Shown in pieces: positions 51,720 to 61,012 of a stretch of 64,000 nt of DNA. Position numbers and translations under genes: made by a program. The notes beneath the pieces are model-generated. The model was not told the origin of the DNA and made no database searches. It was given only the letters and a program-made list of their open reading frames with translations. This DNA is from Clostridium disporicum (lineage in GTDB: Bacteria; Bacillota; Clostridia; Clostridiales; Clostridiaceae), in assembly GCF_001405015.1 (NCBI RefSeq), contig NZ_CYZX01000016.1, positions 1 to 64,000 of the forward strand. Reading direction: 5' to 3'. Numbering within the stretch: the stretch's first letter is position 1; every line of letters begins with the position of its first letter.

Positions 51720-51911
51720 TTATCTATTTAGAGCATCTAATAACTCATTTAAATCTATACCATGAACTCTTGCAGCCTCTTCCACCGTCTCTGCTTGAGC
51801 AGATGGACACCCTACGCATCCCATTCCGAATTGCATAAGTACATCAGCTTTATTAACATTAGCCTTTATAACTTCACCAATAGTCATTTCCTTAGTAATC
51901 AATACATTCAC
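51720..51911 (-). CDS. DUF1858 redox-disulfide protein
   Basis: A 63-aa protein of the hybrid-cluster-protein-associated disulfide family. MTIGEVIKANVNKADVLMQFGMGCVGCPSAQAETVEEAA contains the family CxxC-P motif (Cys32, Cys35). The pair may form a redox disulfide or bind a metal. It usually lies near Fe-S or stress genes; here it follows dnaB. No SD of consensus strength is seen, only GGATAGGTGA. Confidence 0.85.
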   Translation of the reverse strand: MNVLITKEMTIGEVIKANVNKADVLMQFGMGCVGCPSAQAETVEEAARVHGIDLNELLDALNR

Positions 51912-51991
51912 CTATCCTTTAATAGTGTTTTTATTAATAATTAAATATATTCTATACAAGTTCTCATAATATTTCAAGGTGATTTCTAAAT

Positions 51992-52026
51992 TAAAAAGAT
52001 GCTTTCTTAATATAAGCATCTTTTTA
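51992..52026. terminator. Terminator after dnaB
   Basis: AAAGATGCTT / AAGCATCTTTTT stem with A and T ends, downstream of dnaB on the minus strand. Confidence 0.8.
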
Positions 52027-52041
52027 ATATTTTAATATTAT

Positions 52042-53379
52042 TTATTCTTTATGAACTAAATCTAAATCTGCAAATTTAGAGTGTGCTCCAATCCAAGCCA
52101 TTTTAACAGTTCCAACCGGGCCGTTTCTTTGCTTAGCTATAATACATTCACCAATTCCTTTGTCTTCACTTTCCTTATTATAGTATTCATCTCTATATAA
52201 GAACATAACTACGTCAGCATCCTGCTCAATTGATCCTGACTCTCTTAAGTCAGATAGCATTGGTCTGTGGTCAGCTCTTTGCTCTGGTGCACGAGATAAC
52301 TGTGATAAAGCTATAACTGGGCACTCCATCTCCTTAGCTAATGCCTTAATAGATCTTGATATTTCCGATACTTCTTGTTGTCTATTATCACTACCTGAGC
52401 TACCAGACATAAGTTGTAAGTAGTCTATAAGTATCATATCAATACCATGTTCCATTTTTATCTTTCTACACTTAGATCTCATTTCCATAACGCTAAGACC
52501 TGCTGTATCATCTATATACACTTTTGCCTTAGATAATGGTCCTGTAGCTCTCGCAATTCTTTCCCAGTCATCATCATCTAAATTACCAGTTCTAAGTTTT
52601 AACATATCAACATTTGCTTGAGAGCATAATAACTTATAAGCTAATTGCTCCTTAGACATTTCCAGAGAAAATATAACTACACTCTTCCCCTCTTTTAATG
52701 CTGCATTCTCAGCTATATTAAGTGAGAAAGTTGTTTTTCCCATTGAAGGTCTGGCTGCTATAAGCACCATATCACCTTTTTGGAATCCAGATGTTTTTGC
52801 GTCTAGGTCTTTTATTCCAGATCCAACCCCTGTTATTGCTCCTCTGTTATTAAATAATCTTTCTATTTCTAAAAATCCTCTTTCAAGAACGTTTGATAAT
52901 GGTTCATACTCTTTAGAGTCTTTCTTTTCAGCTATATCAAACATCTTCTTTTGAGCTATATCAATAACCTTTCCTACATCATCACCGCTATTATAACTTT
53001 CCTCTATGATTGCTGTAGATGCCTTAATTAGCTTTCTCAAAGTAGATTTTTCTTCAACTATTTTTATATATGAACTTAAGTTGGCCGTTGTTGGTACAGA
53101 AGCACTTAACTCTGATATATAAGTAACTCCACCAGCTTTATCTAAGTTATCAGTAGTCTTTAAATATTCTAATAATGTTACTAAGTCTACAGCCATATCT
53201 TGCGAAAACATATGCTGTATAGCCTTATATATTATTTTATGACCATCTCTATAAAAGTCATCTTCTTTAAGCTTTTCAAGAACTTTTGCTATAGCGCTCT
53301 TATCTATTATCATAGCACCTATAACAGACTGTTCAGCTTCAATACTCTGTGGTAAACTTCTCATCATTGGTGTTTCCAT
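52042..53379 (-). CDS. dnaB: Replicative DNA helicase
   Basis: A 445-aa hexameric helicase of the fork. The N-terminal domain (about 8-110: PQSIEAEQSVIGAMIID) binds primase; the RecA-like domain has Walker A AARPSMGKTT (209-217), Walker B MILIDYLQLM and the conserved SRSIKALAKEMECPVIALSQL. Length matches DnaB of Firmicutes (DnaC in Bacillus terms). It is loaded by the DnaD/DnaI-type proteins at 45-47 kb. It follows the lonB-like gene and ends the rpsF-to-dnaB block. No intein is seen. Confidence 0.96.
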   Translation of the reverse strand: METPMMRSLPQSIEAEQSVIGAMIIDKSAIAKVLEKLKEDDFYRDGHKIIYKAIQHMFSQDMAVDLVTLLEYLKTTDNLDKAGGVTYISELSASVPTTANLSSYIKIVEEKSTLRKLIKASTAIIEESYNSGDDVGKVIDIAQKKMFDIAEKKDSKEYEPLSNVLERGFLEIERLFNNRGAITGVGSGIKDLDAKTSGFQKGDMVLIAARPSMGKTTFSLNIAENAALKEGKSVVIFSLEMSKEQLAYKLLCSQANVDMLKLRTGNLDDDDWERIARATGPLSKAKVYIDDTAGLSVMEMRSKCRKIKMEHGIDMILIDYLQLMSGSSGSDNRQQEVSEISRSIKALAKEMECPVIALSQLSRAPEQRADHRPMLSDLRESGSIEQDADVVMFLYRDEYYNKESEDKGIGECIIAKQRNGPVGTVKMAWIGAHSKFADLDLVHKE

Positions 53380-53472
53380 ATAAGTAACCCTCCCTCCTAA
53401 GTATTCTAAATTTATTATAACAAAATCTAAAGAAATTTATATTATGTATATTAAAATTCTTTTTTTCACACA

Positions 53473-53503
53473 ATAAAATTAAGCTTCCTACTAAGGAAGC
53501 TTA
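53473..53503 (-). terminator. Hairpin between the lon-like gene and dnaB
   Basis: AAGCTTCC / GGAAGCTT stem with a six-base loop, then AATTTTATT. It is a weak terminator in the lonB-like to dnaB direction. Confidence 0.5.
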
Positions 53504-53510
53504 ATCCACA

Positions 53511-55388
53511 TTACTTCTCAAATACTATCTCCATAAGTTCCTCTATATTAGTTATAGATTTAACTTCTATATCACTAAGCCCTAGAGGGACTTCTTTTTC
53601 ATTATCTTTAGGGACAGCAACAAGTTTAATTCCTTTTCTTCTAGCACCATATATTTTTTCAAATATACCACCAACTGGCTTCACAGTACCTCTTAATGAA
53701 ATCTCACCTGTAATAGCAATGTCTTGACGTATTGGTCTATTAGTAAGAGCACTAATTATACAAACAGTTATAGCTGCTCCTGCTGAAGGCCCATCTATCT
53801 TTCCTCCACCAATTACATTAACGTGTATATCATAATCTCTTATATCTTTTTCAGTAATCTTTCTTATAACAGAAGCTGCATTAAATACAGAATCCTTTGC
53901 CATTGAACCTGCTGTATCATTAAACTTAATAGTTCCTGCACCTTTTTTTCTTGCAGGGAATACAGCTGCTTCAATCTCTATAGTAGATCCTACAAATCCA
54001 CTTACTCCTAATCCATATACATGCCCTACTTCAGAACTGTCTAAATTATCTATTCTTTCATAAGGTAAATATCTACCTATAGATAATACCTCTTCTACAT
54101 CGCTTATCTTTATTATTCCTTTTGTATCTTCCCCTTGAGAGTTATATAAAGAATATCCATAAGCATCTGATAATATATTTACAGCTCTTCTACCTTCAAT
54201 AGTATATTGACTAATAAGCTTTGCAACACCATCTTCTAAAGTTACTTCTAACTTTTTAGCTGCATTTTCAATTATTCCTTCTATATCTGTAGCAGATAAT
54301 GGCTCAAAATAAACCTCTGTACATCTTGATCTTAAAGCTGGATTAATTTCACTTGGATCTTTAGTCGTAGCCCCTATTAAAACAAAATCAGCTGGTGCTC
54401 CATTATCAAATAAATATTTTATATATTTTGGTATGTTTTCATCATCTGGATCATAGTAAGATGATGAAAACTCTACTCTTTTATCTTCTAAAACTTTTAA
54501 AAGTTTATTTTGAAGTATTTCATCTAATTCACCGATTTCATCAATGAATAAAACTCCACCATGTGCATCTGTAACTAAACCTGGTTTTGGTTCAGGTACA
54601 CCTATCTCAGCTAAGTCTTTCTTACTACCTTGATATATAGGATCATGTACTGAGCCTAATAGAGGATTTGTTATTTCTCTTGGATCCCATCTTAATGTTG
54701 TTCCATCAACTTCAACAAACTTTGATTCCTCATCAAAAGGCGTAAATTTAAGTTTTTTAGCTTCTTCTAAAGCAAGTCTTGCTGCTGATGTCTTACCTAC
54801 TCCTGGAGGCCCATAAAGGATTATATGCTGTGGGTATGGAGATGCCATCTTTGATATTAATGACTTAACAGCTCTCTCTTGCCCAACAATCTCTTCAAAA
54901 GTTTCTGGTCTTAAAAGATTCATTACATTTTTATTTATCTTTTTAGCATCAAGCTTCTCAAGCTTCTCAAGCTTAAGTGCTGTTTTGCTATTTTCAGAAC
55001 CTTTTTGCTTTCTTATTATAGAAAGTCTAAGTTCATCCATAAACTTCTCTTGTCTCTCAACAAGACTCTTTTCAACTTCAGTTTCTATTTGTCTTTGCAC
55101 ATATTTTTTAGCTATATTTTCAGATATCCAATAAACTACATCCTCTAATATATCTCGTGCTGTATCATCATTTGGAACTACCTTCGCTCCTTTTCCATCT
55201 GATGCAATAACATTAAGTGCATATATTCTCTCGTTTATTTTTGGTGAATTAACATACTTATTTAACTTAAATCTAACAGTTCTAGCTCTTACAGCACCTT
55301 CATCAAGCACATTATTAAGTATCTCAAATAATACATTCACCTTTGACTCTAACGGTAAATCACTATCTAATATATTTTGTAATTCCAA
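53511..55388 (-). CDS. lonB: LonB-type ATP-dependent protease
   Basis: A 625-aa AAA+ protease. Walker A is YGPPGVGKTS (192-201), Walker B LFIDEIGELDEI, and the protease domain holds the Ser535-Lys578 dyad (DGPSAGAAI and GGIFEKIYGAR). Between Walker A and B there is the LonB-type insert; an N-terminal extension (1-160) is charged and helical. Bacillus LonB is forespore-specific, but membership there was not tested here. It overlaps nothing: rplI ends 12 bases upstream. The conserved order is gdpP-rplI-lonB-dnaB. Confidence 0.9.
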   Translation of the reverse strand: MELQNILDSDLPLESKVNVLFEILNNVLDEGAVRARTVRFKLNKYVNSPKINERIYALNVIASDGKGAKVVPNDDTARDILEDVVYWISENIAKKYVQRQIETEVEKSLVERQEKFMDELRLSIIRKQKGSENSKTALKLEKLEKLDAKKINKNVMNLLRPETFEEIVGQERAVKSLISKMASPYPQHIILYGPPGVGKTSAARLALEEAKKLKFTPFDEESKFVEVDGTTLRWDPREITNPLLGSVHDPIYQGSKKDLAEIGVPEPKPGLVTDAHGGVLFIDEIGELDEILQNKLLKVLEDKRVEFSSSYYDPDDENIPKYIKYLFDNGAPADFVLIGATTKDPSEINPALRSRCTEVYFEPLSATDIEGIIENAAKKLEVTLEDGVAKLISQYTIEGRRAVNILSDAYGYSLYNSQGEDTKGIIKISDVEEVLSIGRYLPYERIDNLDSSEVGHVYGLGVSGFVGSTIEIEAAVFPARKKGAGTIKFNDTAGSMAKDSVFNAASVIRKITEKDIRDYDIHVNVIGGGKIDGPSAGAAITVCIISALTNRPIRQDIAITGEISLRGTVKPVGGIFEKIYGARRKGIKLVAVPKDNEKEVPLGLSDIEVKSITNIEELMEIVFEK

Positions 55389-55400
55389 ATTAAATCCTCC

Positions 55401-55847
55401 TTATTGTTGAGGGACAATTATAACCTTTATCTTTGTTGATACTTCTGGATATAATTTAATTTCTACATCATATGTTCCCGCAATTTTTATTGTTTCCATT
55501 ACTACTTTTTTCTTATCTACTGATAATTTAAATGTTGTGTTAATAACTTCAGCTATATCTTTATTTGTTATAGCTCCAAATAATCTTCCACTTTCTCCTG
55601 CTTTAGCTTTTACTGTAACTTCTTTACCTTTTAATTCAGCTGCTAACTTTTGAGCTGCTTCTAGTTCAGCAAGCTTCTTTCTTCTTTCATTTTCCTTTTT
55701 AGCATTAACAACGTGTAAAGCATTTGCTGTTGCTTCTTCTGCTAATTTCCTAGGAAATAAATAGTTTCTAGCATATCCATCTGATGCTTCTATAACATCA
55801 CCTTTTTTCCCCATTTTCTTTACGTCTTGTAATAAAATAACTTTCAT
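55401..55847 (-). CDS. rplI: 50S ribosomal protein L9
   Basis: A 148-aa protein. MKVILLQDVKKMGKKGDVIEASDGYARNYLFPRKLA is the L9 N-terminal rRNA-binding domain; a long helix (about 44-75) links it to the C-terminal domain, with GESGRLFGAITNKDIAE. Start is the ATG at 55847, matching other L9 proteins; an upstream ATG three codons earlier extends it slightly. It lies 43 bases after the phosphodiesterase gene. Confidence 0.96.
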   Translation of the reverse strand: MKVILLQDVKKMGKKGDVIEASDGYARNYLFPRKLAEEATANALHVVNAKKENERRKKLAELEAAQKLAAELKGKEVTVKAKAGESGRLFGAITNKDIAEVINTTFKLSVDKKKVVMETIKIAGTYDVEIKLYPEVSTKIKVIIVPQQ

Positions 55848-55890
55848 CTTATACACCTATCCTTTATCTTTTATTCTTGTCACATTTGTT

Positions 55891-57831
55891 CTACTTTAAA
55901 TGCTTTTCTATAGAATTTTTTAAAGCTTCTATAGATTCTTCTATAGAAAGTTTTAATTTAGCTCCAGCCATATTCATATGACCACCGCCACCAAGTTCTT
56001 CTAATATAACTTGAACATTAACATCCCCAAGAGAACGTCCACTTATTATTACATTATTATTTATTTCAGCTAAAACAAAGCATACCTCTATTCCTGAGAT
56101 AGTTAATAATTCATCAGCTGCTCTAGCTACTATAACTGTATTATCAACATTACTTGGACAAACAGCTATCGCCACCTTATTTTTTACATCTGCATTCTTA
56201 ATAGTATCGGCTATAACTAAATAATCTTCTAAACTATCATTAAACATTTTTTTAACTTCCAATGTATCAGCACCTATAGATCTTAAAAATGACGCTGCAT
56301 CAAATGTTCTAACTCCAGCCTTAAATTGGAATTCTTTAGTGTCCATAACAATACCAGCTAAAAGCCCTTCAGCTTCAACCTTTGATATTCTAGGCTTTTG
56401 TACCATATACTGAATTAGTTCTGTTACCATTTCTGAGGTAGATGATGCATATACCTCAATATAATTTAATAACGTGCCTTCAACTATATCAGGGCTTCTT
56501 CTATGATGATCTATAATTATCTTTCTAGACACTTTTTCAACTAAGTCAATATTACTTACATACCCTTTATTATGAACATCTACTACTATTAATAAAGATT
56601 TATCATTGATATTTTTTTCTGCCTCATCTCTAGAAATAAATGTTTTATCATACTTGCTATCACTTTTTAACCTACTCATGTAATATTCAATAGCATTTCT
56701 ATCATTATCTAAAATAATATTACAATTCTTGCCAATTTGCTTTATTGTAGACCATAAACCAACCGCAGCACCTAAGCAATCCATATCTGGATTCTTGTGT
56801 CCCATAATTAATACATTACTACTCTCATAGATAAGATCCTTTAATGCATGAGCAATAACTCTTGCTCTTACTCTTGTTCTCTTTTCAAACTCTCTAGTAT
56901 TTCCACCAAAGAAAATTATCTTTTCATTATTTTTTATGGCAACTTGGTCACCGCCTCTACCTAAAGCAAGCTCCTTAGCAGTAACTGCATTATTATAATT
57001 TTCTTGAGGAGTAGATCCTCCTCTTCCTATTCCAATGCTTAAAGTAAGTTCAAACTTATTACCACGTTCAATTTCAGATATTTTTTCTAATATATCAAAT
57101 TTATTATTTATTTCTTCAGTAATATACTTATCTATGATCGATAATGCATATCTATTAGAACCATATTTAACAATAAGTGCCTTCAACTTTTGAGCATATA
57201 AATTAATAGTTCTTTCTACTTCTGCTACGAGTAAAGGTCTTTCACTTTCTTCTGTACTTTCAAGAACCTCAGATAAATTATCTACTTCAATTAACATTAC
57301 ACTTTCTTTAGTTGTATTTAAATCACTCAAATTGCTAACTTCTATAAAATACACTGCATATACATCATTAATAAGTTCATCTTCTCCAATTATTTTGCTA
57401 GCATATATACTATAAACATAGTTTTTTACCTTTATACGCTGACTTAAATCTTTATCACATTTCAAAAGCTTTTGTAAATCTATGCTTCTTGTAATACTAA
57501 CAATATTTTGTACTTCATTATCTTTTAAATCTAATTCATTAGCTAATTTTTTATTTGCCCATATAATATCTCCATTTTCATTAATAAGAGCAATTGGAGC
57601 TATCATGTTTGAAATATTATCATTAATATTTAATTTAAGCTTAGATACTACTCTTTTATCCTTTTCATCTTTATAACGCTCATTCAAATTTAAGTAATAA
57701 CTGTATATAATAAACGCCAATAATATAATACTTCCTACTATAAACTTATCATTATAGAAAAATATCATACTTATAAATATAAAAATAGCTGGTACTATCA
57801 CTTGTTGATAATCCTTAAGTTTTTCCTTCAT
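55891..57831 (-). CDS. gdpP: GdpP-like cyclic-di-AMP phosphodiesterase
   Basis: A 646-aa membrane enzyme. Two N-terminal helices (about 10-48) are followed by a PAS-like domain (about 70-150), a degenerate GGDEF domain (about 170-300, ALSIGIGRGGSTPQENY) and DHH/DHHA1 (about 335-645): GHKNPDMDCLGAAVG, VVDVHN, DHHRRSP and GGGGHMNMAGA. The DHH part cuts c-di-AMP to pApA. The order gdpP-rplI is conserved across Firmicutes. It is preceded by the MazG-like gene. Confidence 0.93.
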   Translation of the reverse strand: MKEKLKDYQQVIVPAIFIFISMIFFYNDKFIVGSIILLAFIIYSYYLNLNERYKDEKDKRVVSKLKLNINDNISNMIAPIALINENGDIIWANKKLANELDLKDNEVQNIVSITRSIDLQKLLKCDKDLSQRIKVKNYVYSIYASKIIGEDELINDVYAVYFIEVSNLSDLNTTKESVMLIEVDNLSEVLESTEESERPLLVAEVERTINLYAQKLKALIVKYGSNRYALSIIDKYITEEINNKFDILEKISEIERGNKFELTLSIGIGRGGSTPQENYNNAVTAKELALGRGGDQVAIKNNEKIIFFGGNTREFEKRTRVRARVIAHALKDLIYESSNVLIMGHKNPDMDCLGAAVGLWSTIKQIGKNCNIILDNDRNAIEYYMSRLKSDSKYDKTFISRDEAEKNINDKSLLIVVDVHNKGYVSNIDLVEKVSRKIIIDHHRRSPDIVEGTLLNYIEVYASSTSEMVTELIQYMVQKPRISKVEAEGLLAGIVMDTKEFQFKAGVRTFDAASFLRSIGADTLEVKKMFNDSLEDYLVIADTIKNADVKNKVAIAVCPSNVDNTVIVARAADELLTISGIEVCFVLAEINNNVIISGRSLGDVNVQVILEELGGGGHMNMAGAKLKLSIEESIEALKNSIEKHLK

Positions 57832-57856
57832 TGAAAGCCTCCTAAGCCTTATATTA

Positions 57857-58171
57857 TTAACGCTGCTTTATATGATTTTGAAGCTTACTTAAATTTTTAC
57901 CTTCTCTCTCATATTCATGCTCTTCTGTAATACCAATCTTTAGCTTTTTACTCATATCATCATCAACTTCATCGCAACTATATCCTAACTTTTGTGCTAA
58001 AACATAAAGAATTAAAATAGCACCAGATATACAATTTAATATAGAGTCTCTAGCTATATTAGTACCTCTAGTTAAAAGAGTATAAAGATCTCCTATAAGA
58101 CACAATAAGTTCGCTTTTAATTCTTCTATCATCTTAATATTGGCCATTATATTAAATTCTTCTTTTCTCAT
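57857..58171 (-). CDS. MazG-like family protein
   Basis: A 104-aa helical protein of the MazG-like group found next to gdpP in clostridia. NIKMIEELKANLLCLIGDLYTLLTRGTN and SILNCISGAILILYVLAQKLGYS fit the family; the pyrophosphatase EExxE motif is not seen, so catalysis is doubtful. The true start may be the ATG eight codons in (MANIKMIEE). SD lies in GAGGTGAAAT before the first ATG. Confidence 0.78.
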   Translation of the reverse strand: MRKEEFNIMANIKMIEELKANLLCLIGDLYTLLTRGTNIARDSILNCISGAILILYVLAQKLGYSCDEVDDDMSKKLKIGITEEHEYEREGKNLSKLQNHIKQR

Positions 58172-58289
58172 TATTTCACCTCTATTCCAATACCCTGTAA
58201 CTTATATTTTAAAGTTATTTTTATATTAATGCAACTATATAAGGGATTGTATTACAAATTATGTAAATTATTTTTATTTTTATATAACA

Positions 58290-58316
58290 CAAAAGCCCCT
58301 GATTCTCAGGGGCTAA
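58290..58316 (-). terminator. Terminator after rpsR
   Basis: AGCCCCTGA / TCAGGGGCT stem with a three-base loop, then TTTTG on the minus strand. Confidence 0.88.
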
Positions 58317-58327
58317 TAATCTTATTA

Positions 58328-58570
58328 CTATTCTGTTGTAAATGGTAATAAAGCTATGTTTCTTGATCTCTTTATAGCATCTGTTAATTGTCTTTGGTGC
58401 TTAGCGCAAGTTCCAGAAATTCTTCTTGGTAATATCTTACCTCTTTCTGTAACAAACTTTCTTAACTTAGCTACATCTTTGTAATCTATTGATTCAGCTT
58501 TATCAACACAGAAAGCACATACTTTTCTCTTAGATCTTCTCATTTTTCCAGATCTTTTCATATCTCTCAT
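58328..58570 (-). CDS. rpsR: 30S ribosomal protein S18
   Basis: An 80-aa ribosomal protein. KRKVCAFCVDKAESIDYKDVAKLRKFVTERGKILPRRISGTCAKHQRQL is the S18 core, with the zinc-type cysteines in CAFC retained. It binds S6, encoded two genes upstream, and is co-expressed with it through ssb. SD AAGGAGG. Confidence 0.97.
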   Translation of the reverse strand: MRDMKRSGKMRRSKRKVCAFCVDKAESIDYKDVAKLRKFVTERGKILPRRISGTCAKHQRQLTDAIKRSRNIALLPFTTE

Positions 58571-58604
58571 GCTAGTTCCCTCCTTATAAAATTAATTAGA
58601 CTTT

Positions 58605-59063
58605 CTAGAATGGCATATCTCCATCATCTACTGGAGTCATGTCTTCTTCGAAACTCATTCCACCAAACACATCATTGCTTGCTGGAGTAGAATATCCATT
58701 TCCGCCACCGAATGAACCTCCATTATTGCCTGCTCCATTACCTTTTGATAAGAAGCTTACACCGTTAAATGTATCAGCAACAACTTCTGTTACATATCTC
58801 TTTGTGCCGTCTTTTGCATCATATGTTCTAACTGAGATTCTACCGCTTATTGCAATTTGACTACCCTTACTCATATATTGAGCAGTGTTTTCAGCTTGCT
58901 TTCCCCATATTACTACAGGAATAAAATCGGCAGTTCTTTCGCCAGATTTGCTGTTATAATTATCAACTGCTAAAGTTAGTGTTGTTACGGCAGTCCCTGT
59001 TCCTGGAGTATACTTTAACTCAGGATCTTTAGTTAATCTACCTATTAGAATTACTTTATTCAT
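58605..59063 (-). CDS. ssb: Single-stranded DNA-binding protein
   Basis: A 152-aa OB-fold protein. MNKVILIGRLTKDPELKYTPG starts it; the domain ends near residue 105, and a Gly/Asn-rich linker leads to the acidic tail DDGDMPF, which binds partner proteins. It lies between rpsF and rpsR, the universal order. Confidence 0.96.
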   Translation of the reverse strand: MNKVILIGRLTKDPELKYTPGTGTAVTTLTLAVDNYNSKSGERTADFIPVVIWGKQAENTAQYMSKGSQIAISGRISVRTYDAKDGTKRYVTEVVADTFNGVSFLSKGNGAGNNGGSFGGGNGYSTPASNDVFGGMSFEEDMTPVDDGDMPF

Positions 59064-59079
59064 TCTTTAACACCACCTA

Positions 59080-59367
59080 CTAGTTTTCTTGTTTAACAAT
59101 GATATGTCTTATAACACCATCAGTGATTCTGAATATTCTGTCTAACTCACTTGGTAATTCTGGGTTAGCTTCGAAATTGATTAATGTGTAGAAACCTTCG
59201 TTAACTTTCTTTATTTCGTAAGCAAGTTTTCTCTTACCCCAGAAATCTACGTTTTCGATAGTTCCTCCACCATTTTCTATAACACCTTTAAACTTTTCGA
59301 TGTTAGCTTTTACAGCTTCTTCATCAAATGATGGGTGTAGTATAAATATAGTTTCGTACTTTCTCAT
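59080..59367 (-). CDS. rpsF: 30S ribosomal protein S6
   Basis: A 95-aa ribosomal protein. MRKYETIFILHPSFDEEAV and WGKRKLAYEIKKVNEGFYTLINF are S6 motifs. The start is the ATG at 59367, matching the B. subtilis start, with SD AAGGAGG; two other in-frame starts lie three and nine bases upstream. It is the first gene of rpsF-ssb-rpsR, behind an S6:S18-type leader. Confidence 0.95.
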   Translation of the reverse strand: MRKYETIFILHPSFDEEAVKANIEKFKGVIENGGGTIENVDFWGKRKLAYEIKKVNEGFYTLINFEANPELPSELDRIFRITDGVIRHIIVKQEN

Positions 59368-59384
59368 CATTTTCACCTCCTTTG

Positions 59385-59416
59385 GACTTAACGGCTGCTA
59401 CATACGCAGCAGGATT
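59385..59416 (-). promoter_or_regulatory. S6:S18 autoregulatory leader motif (candidate)
   Basis: In the minus transcript, CTGCTGC / GTAGCAG forms a hairpin followed directly by CCGTTAAG. A stem followed by CCG is the hallmark of the leader bound by the S6-S18 pair in many bacteria, here about 20 bases before the rpsF SD. Confidence 0.55.
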
Positions 59417-59426
59417 ACAATTTAAA

Positions 59427-59455
59427 AGTTTATCACTTTATGTTGACTATTTCAA
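59427..59455 (-). promoter_or_regulatory. Promoter of rpsF-ssb-rpsR
   Basis: -35 TTGAAA (59455-59450), 17-base spacer, -10 TAAACT (59432-59427). Confidence 0.5.
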
Positions 59456-59467
59456 GCTTTTTTTATT

Positions 59468-59659
59468 TTATTCTTTTGTTTTCACTACCTTTTTTGCATC
59501 TTTTTGGAATTTACGACGTGGAAGCATTATTATTCTACCACATTCAGTACATTTAATTTTTACATCAGCACCAACTCTTATGATTTCAAAGTTTTTATTT
59601 CCACAAGGATGCTCTTTTTTCATTTCTACTATATCACCTAGTTCAAAAGTTTCTATCAT
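59468..59659 (-). CDS. DUF951 protein
   Basis: A 63-aa protein. FELGDIVEMKKEHPCGNKNFEIIRVGADVKIKCTECGRIIMLPRRKFQ has the DUF951 pattern with three cysteines (PCG and CTEC). Its function is unknown. It always lies near rpsF and the MscS gene in clostridia. SD AGGAGGCT. Confidence 0.88.
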   Translation of the reverse strand: MIETFELGDIVEMKKEHPCGNKNFEIIRVGADVKIKCTECGRIIMLPRRKFQKDAKKVVKTKE

Positions 59660-59684
59660 TTATAATAGCCTCCTAAAAATAAAA

Positions 59685-60587
59685 TTATTTATTTACAATA
59701 TAAGTCTTTGGATAAGGAATTTCTATTCCTGATTTATTTAATGCTTCTTTAATTTCTTTTCTTAATTCTCTTTCCATTTCCCATTGGCTTAATGGTTTTG
59801 CTCTTCCGATAACCCTAATAGTTATTCCCGATGGATTTAATGAAGTAACTCCTAGCACTTCAATATGCCCTCTTAGCTTATCTTTATGTTTTTCTTCAAA
59901 AGCTTCATTAACAGCTTTAATTACATTTGTAGCTTGGTCTATATTTTCTTCATAAGCTATATCTACATCAACTATAAATCTTATATCACCTCTTGAATGA
60001 TTAGTAACTTCTAATATAGAGCCATTTGGAATAAGGTGTAAATCACCTGTAAAATCCCTTAAAACAGTTGTCCTGATTCCCATACTTTCAACTATACCAG
60101 TAAAGTTAGAAATAGTAACGTGATCCCCTACCCCATATTGATCTTCAAATAAAAGAAAAAATCCATTAATTAAATCCTTAACTAAACTTTGAGCCCCAAG
60201 ACCTATTGCAAATCCCCCAGCACTTGCTAAAGCAACCGGTATCTTTGCAAAAACATCATAAAACATAAGTGCAACCCCAACTAAATAAACAGTATATTTC
60301 AGTACACTCTTTAAGACTTCACCTATAGTTATCGCCTTTTGAGGATCTAACGAAAAACTCATTTTACTTTTTACTTGCTTATCTACAAATTTATTAATTA
60401 TTTTATTACCTATTTTTATAACTAAATTTATAGCTATAAATACGATAACGATTCTCAAAATCACAGAAAGACCTGTTTCTATCCATGAATTTAAAGTATC
60501 TGGATTTACTTTTAAACCTTCCCAGCTCCACGCATACTTACCCTCATCTGTTGAAACTATCTTAGCAAGAGCTAAAATGTTATTCAC
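59685..60587 (-). CDS. MscS family mechanosensitive channel
   Basis: A 300-aa membrane protein with three helices in the first 135 residues (VILRIVIVFIAINLVIKIG, YTVYLVGVALMFYDVFAKIP, and the pore helix ALASAGGFAIGLGAQSLVKDLINGF). The MscS beta domain follows (VGDHVTISNFTGIVESMGIRTTVLRDFTGDLHLIPNGSI). It opens under membrane tension to release solutes. It stands between DUF951 and DUF3343. Confidence 0.9.
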   Translation of the reverse strand: MNNILALAKIVSTDEGKYAWSWEGLKVNPDTLNSWIETGLSVILRIVIVFIAINLVIKIGNKIINKFVDKQVKSKMSFSLDPQKAITIGEVLKSVLKYTVYLVGVALMFYDVFAKIPVALASAGGFAIGLGAQSLVKDLINGFFLLFEDQYGVGDHVTISNFTGIVESMGIRTTVLRDFTGDLHLIPNGSILEVTNHSRGDIRFIVDVDIAYEENIDQATNVIKAVNEAFEEKHKDKLRGHIEVLGVTSLNPSGITIRVIGRAKPLSQWEMERELRKEIKEALNKSGIEIPYPKTYIVNK

Positions 60588-60604
60588 CTACTAACGCCTC
60601 CCTA

Positions 60605-60844
60605 TTATTTTATTAATTCATAACATCCGTTATCTCTTTTATATATTGCCTTAAATTCTATGACTTCTTCATTAATTATTCTATTAACGCTTTCTTCATC
60701 TTCTAATCTTATACAAATTCCACAACTTTGAGTTATTGTAGTTGGTGTTGGCATAATTCTAAAATTCATCCCTATTTCCTTTAATTTTTTTTCTCCACTC
60801 ATAGCTGTATGAGTATTCTTAAAAACTATTATGTAATACTTCAT
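60605..60844 (-). CDS. DUF3343 protein
   Basis: A 79-aa protein. YYIIVFKNTHTAMSGEKKLKEIGMNFRIMPTPTTITQSCGICIRLE matches the DUF3343 (putative Se/S carrier-like) family, with Cys45 and Cys48 in CGIC and an S-x-C-G start. It is usually found near cysteine desulfurases, and a desulfurase is encoded divergently 170 bases away. Function is inferred only. SD AGGAGGAC. Confidence 0.85.
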   Translation of the reverse strand: MKYYIIVFKNTHTAMSGEKKLKEIGMNFRIMPTPTTITQSCGICIRLEDEESVNRIINEEVIEFKAIYKRDNGCYELIK

Positions 60845-61012
60845 CTTGTCCTCCTAAAATCTTCTTCATAATTATATTATACCTACTTTGTTCTTATAAT
60901 AAATATATTACTTTAATATCTCATCTATTTCAAAATTTTGTAATACACTCTTGCTTTTTTCTCTATTTATTTTATCATATTTATAAGACTAATTTTACAA
61001 GGAGTAAGCACT

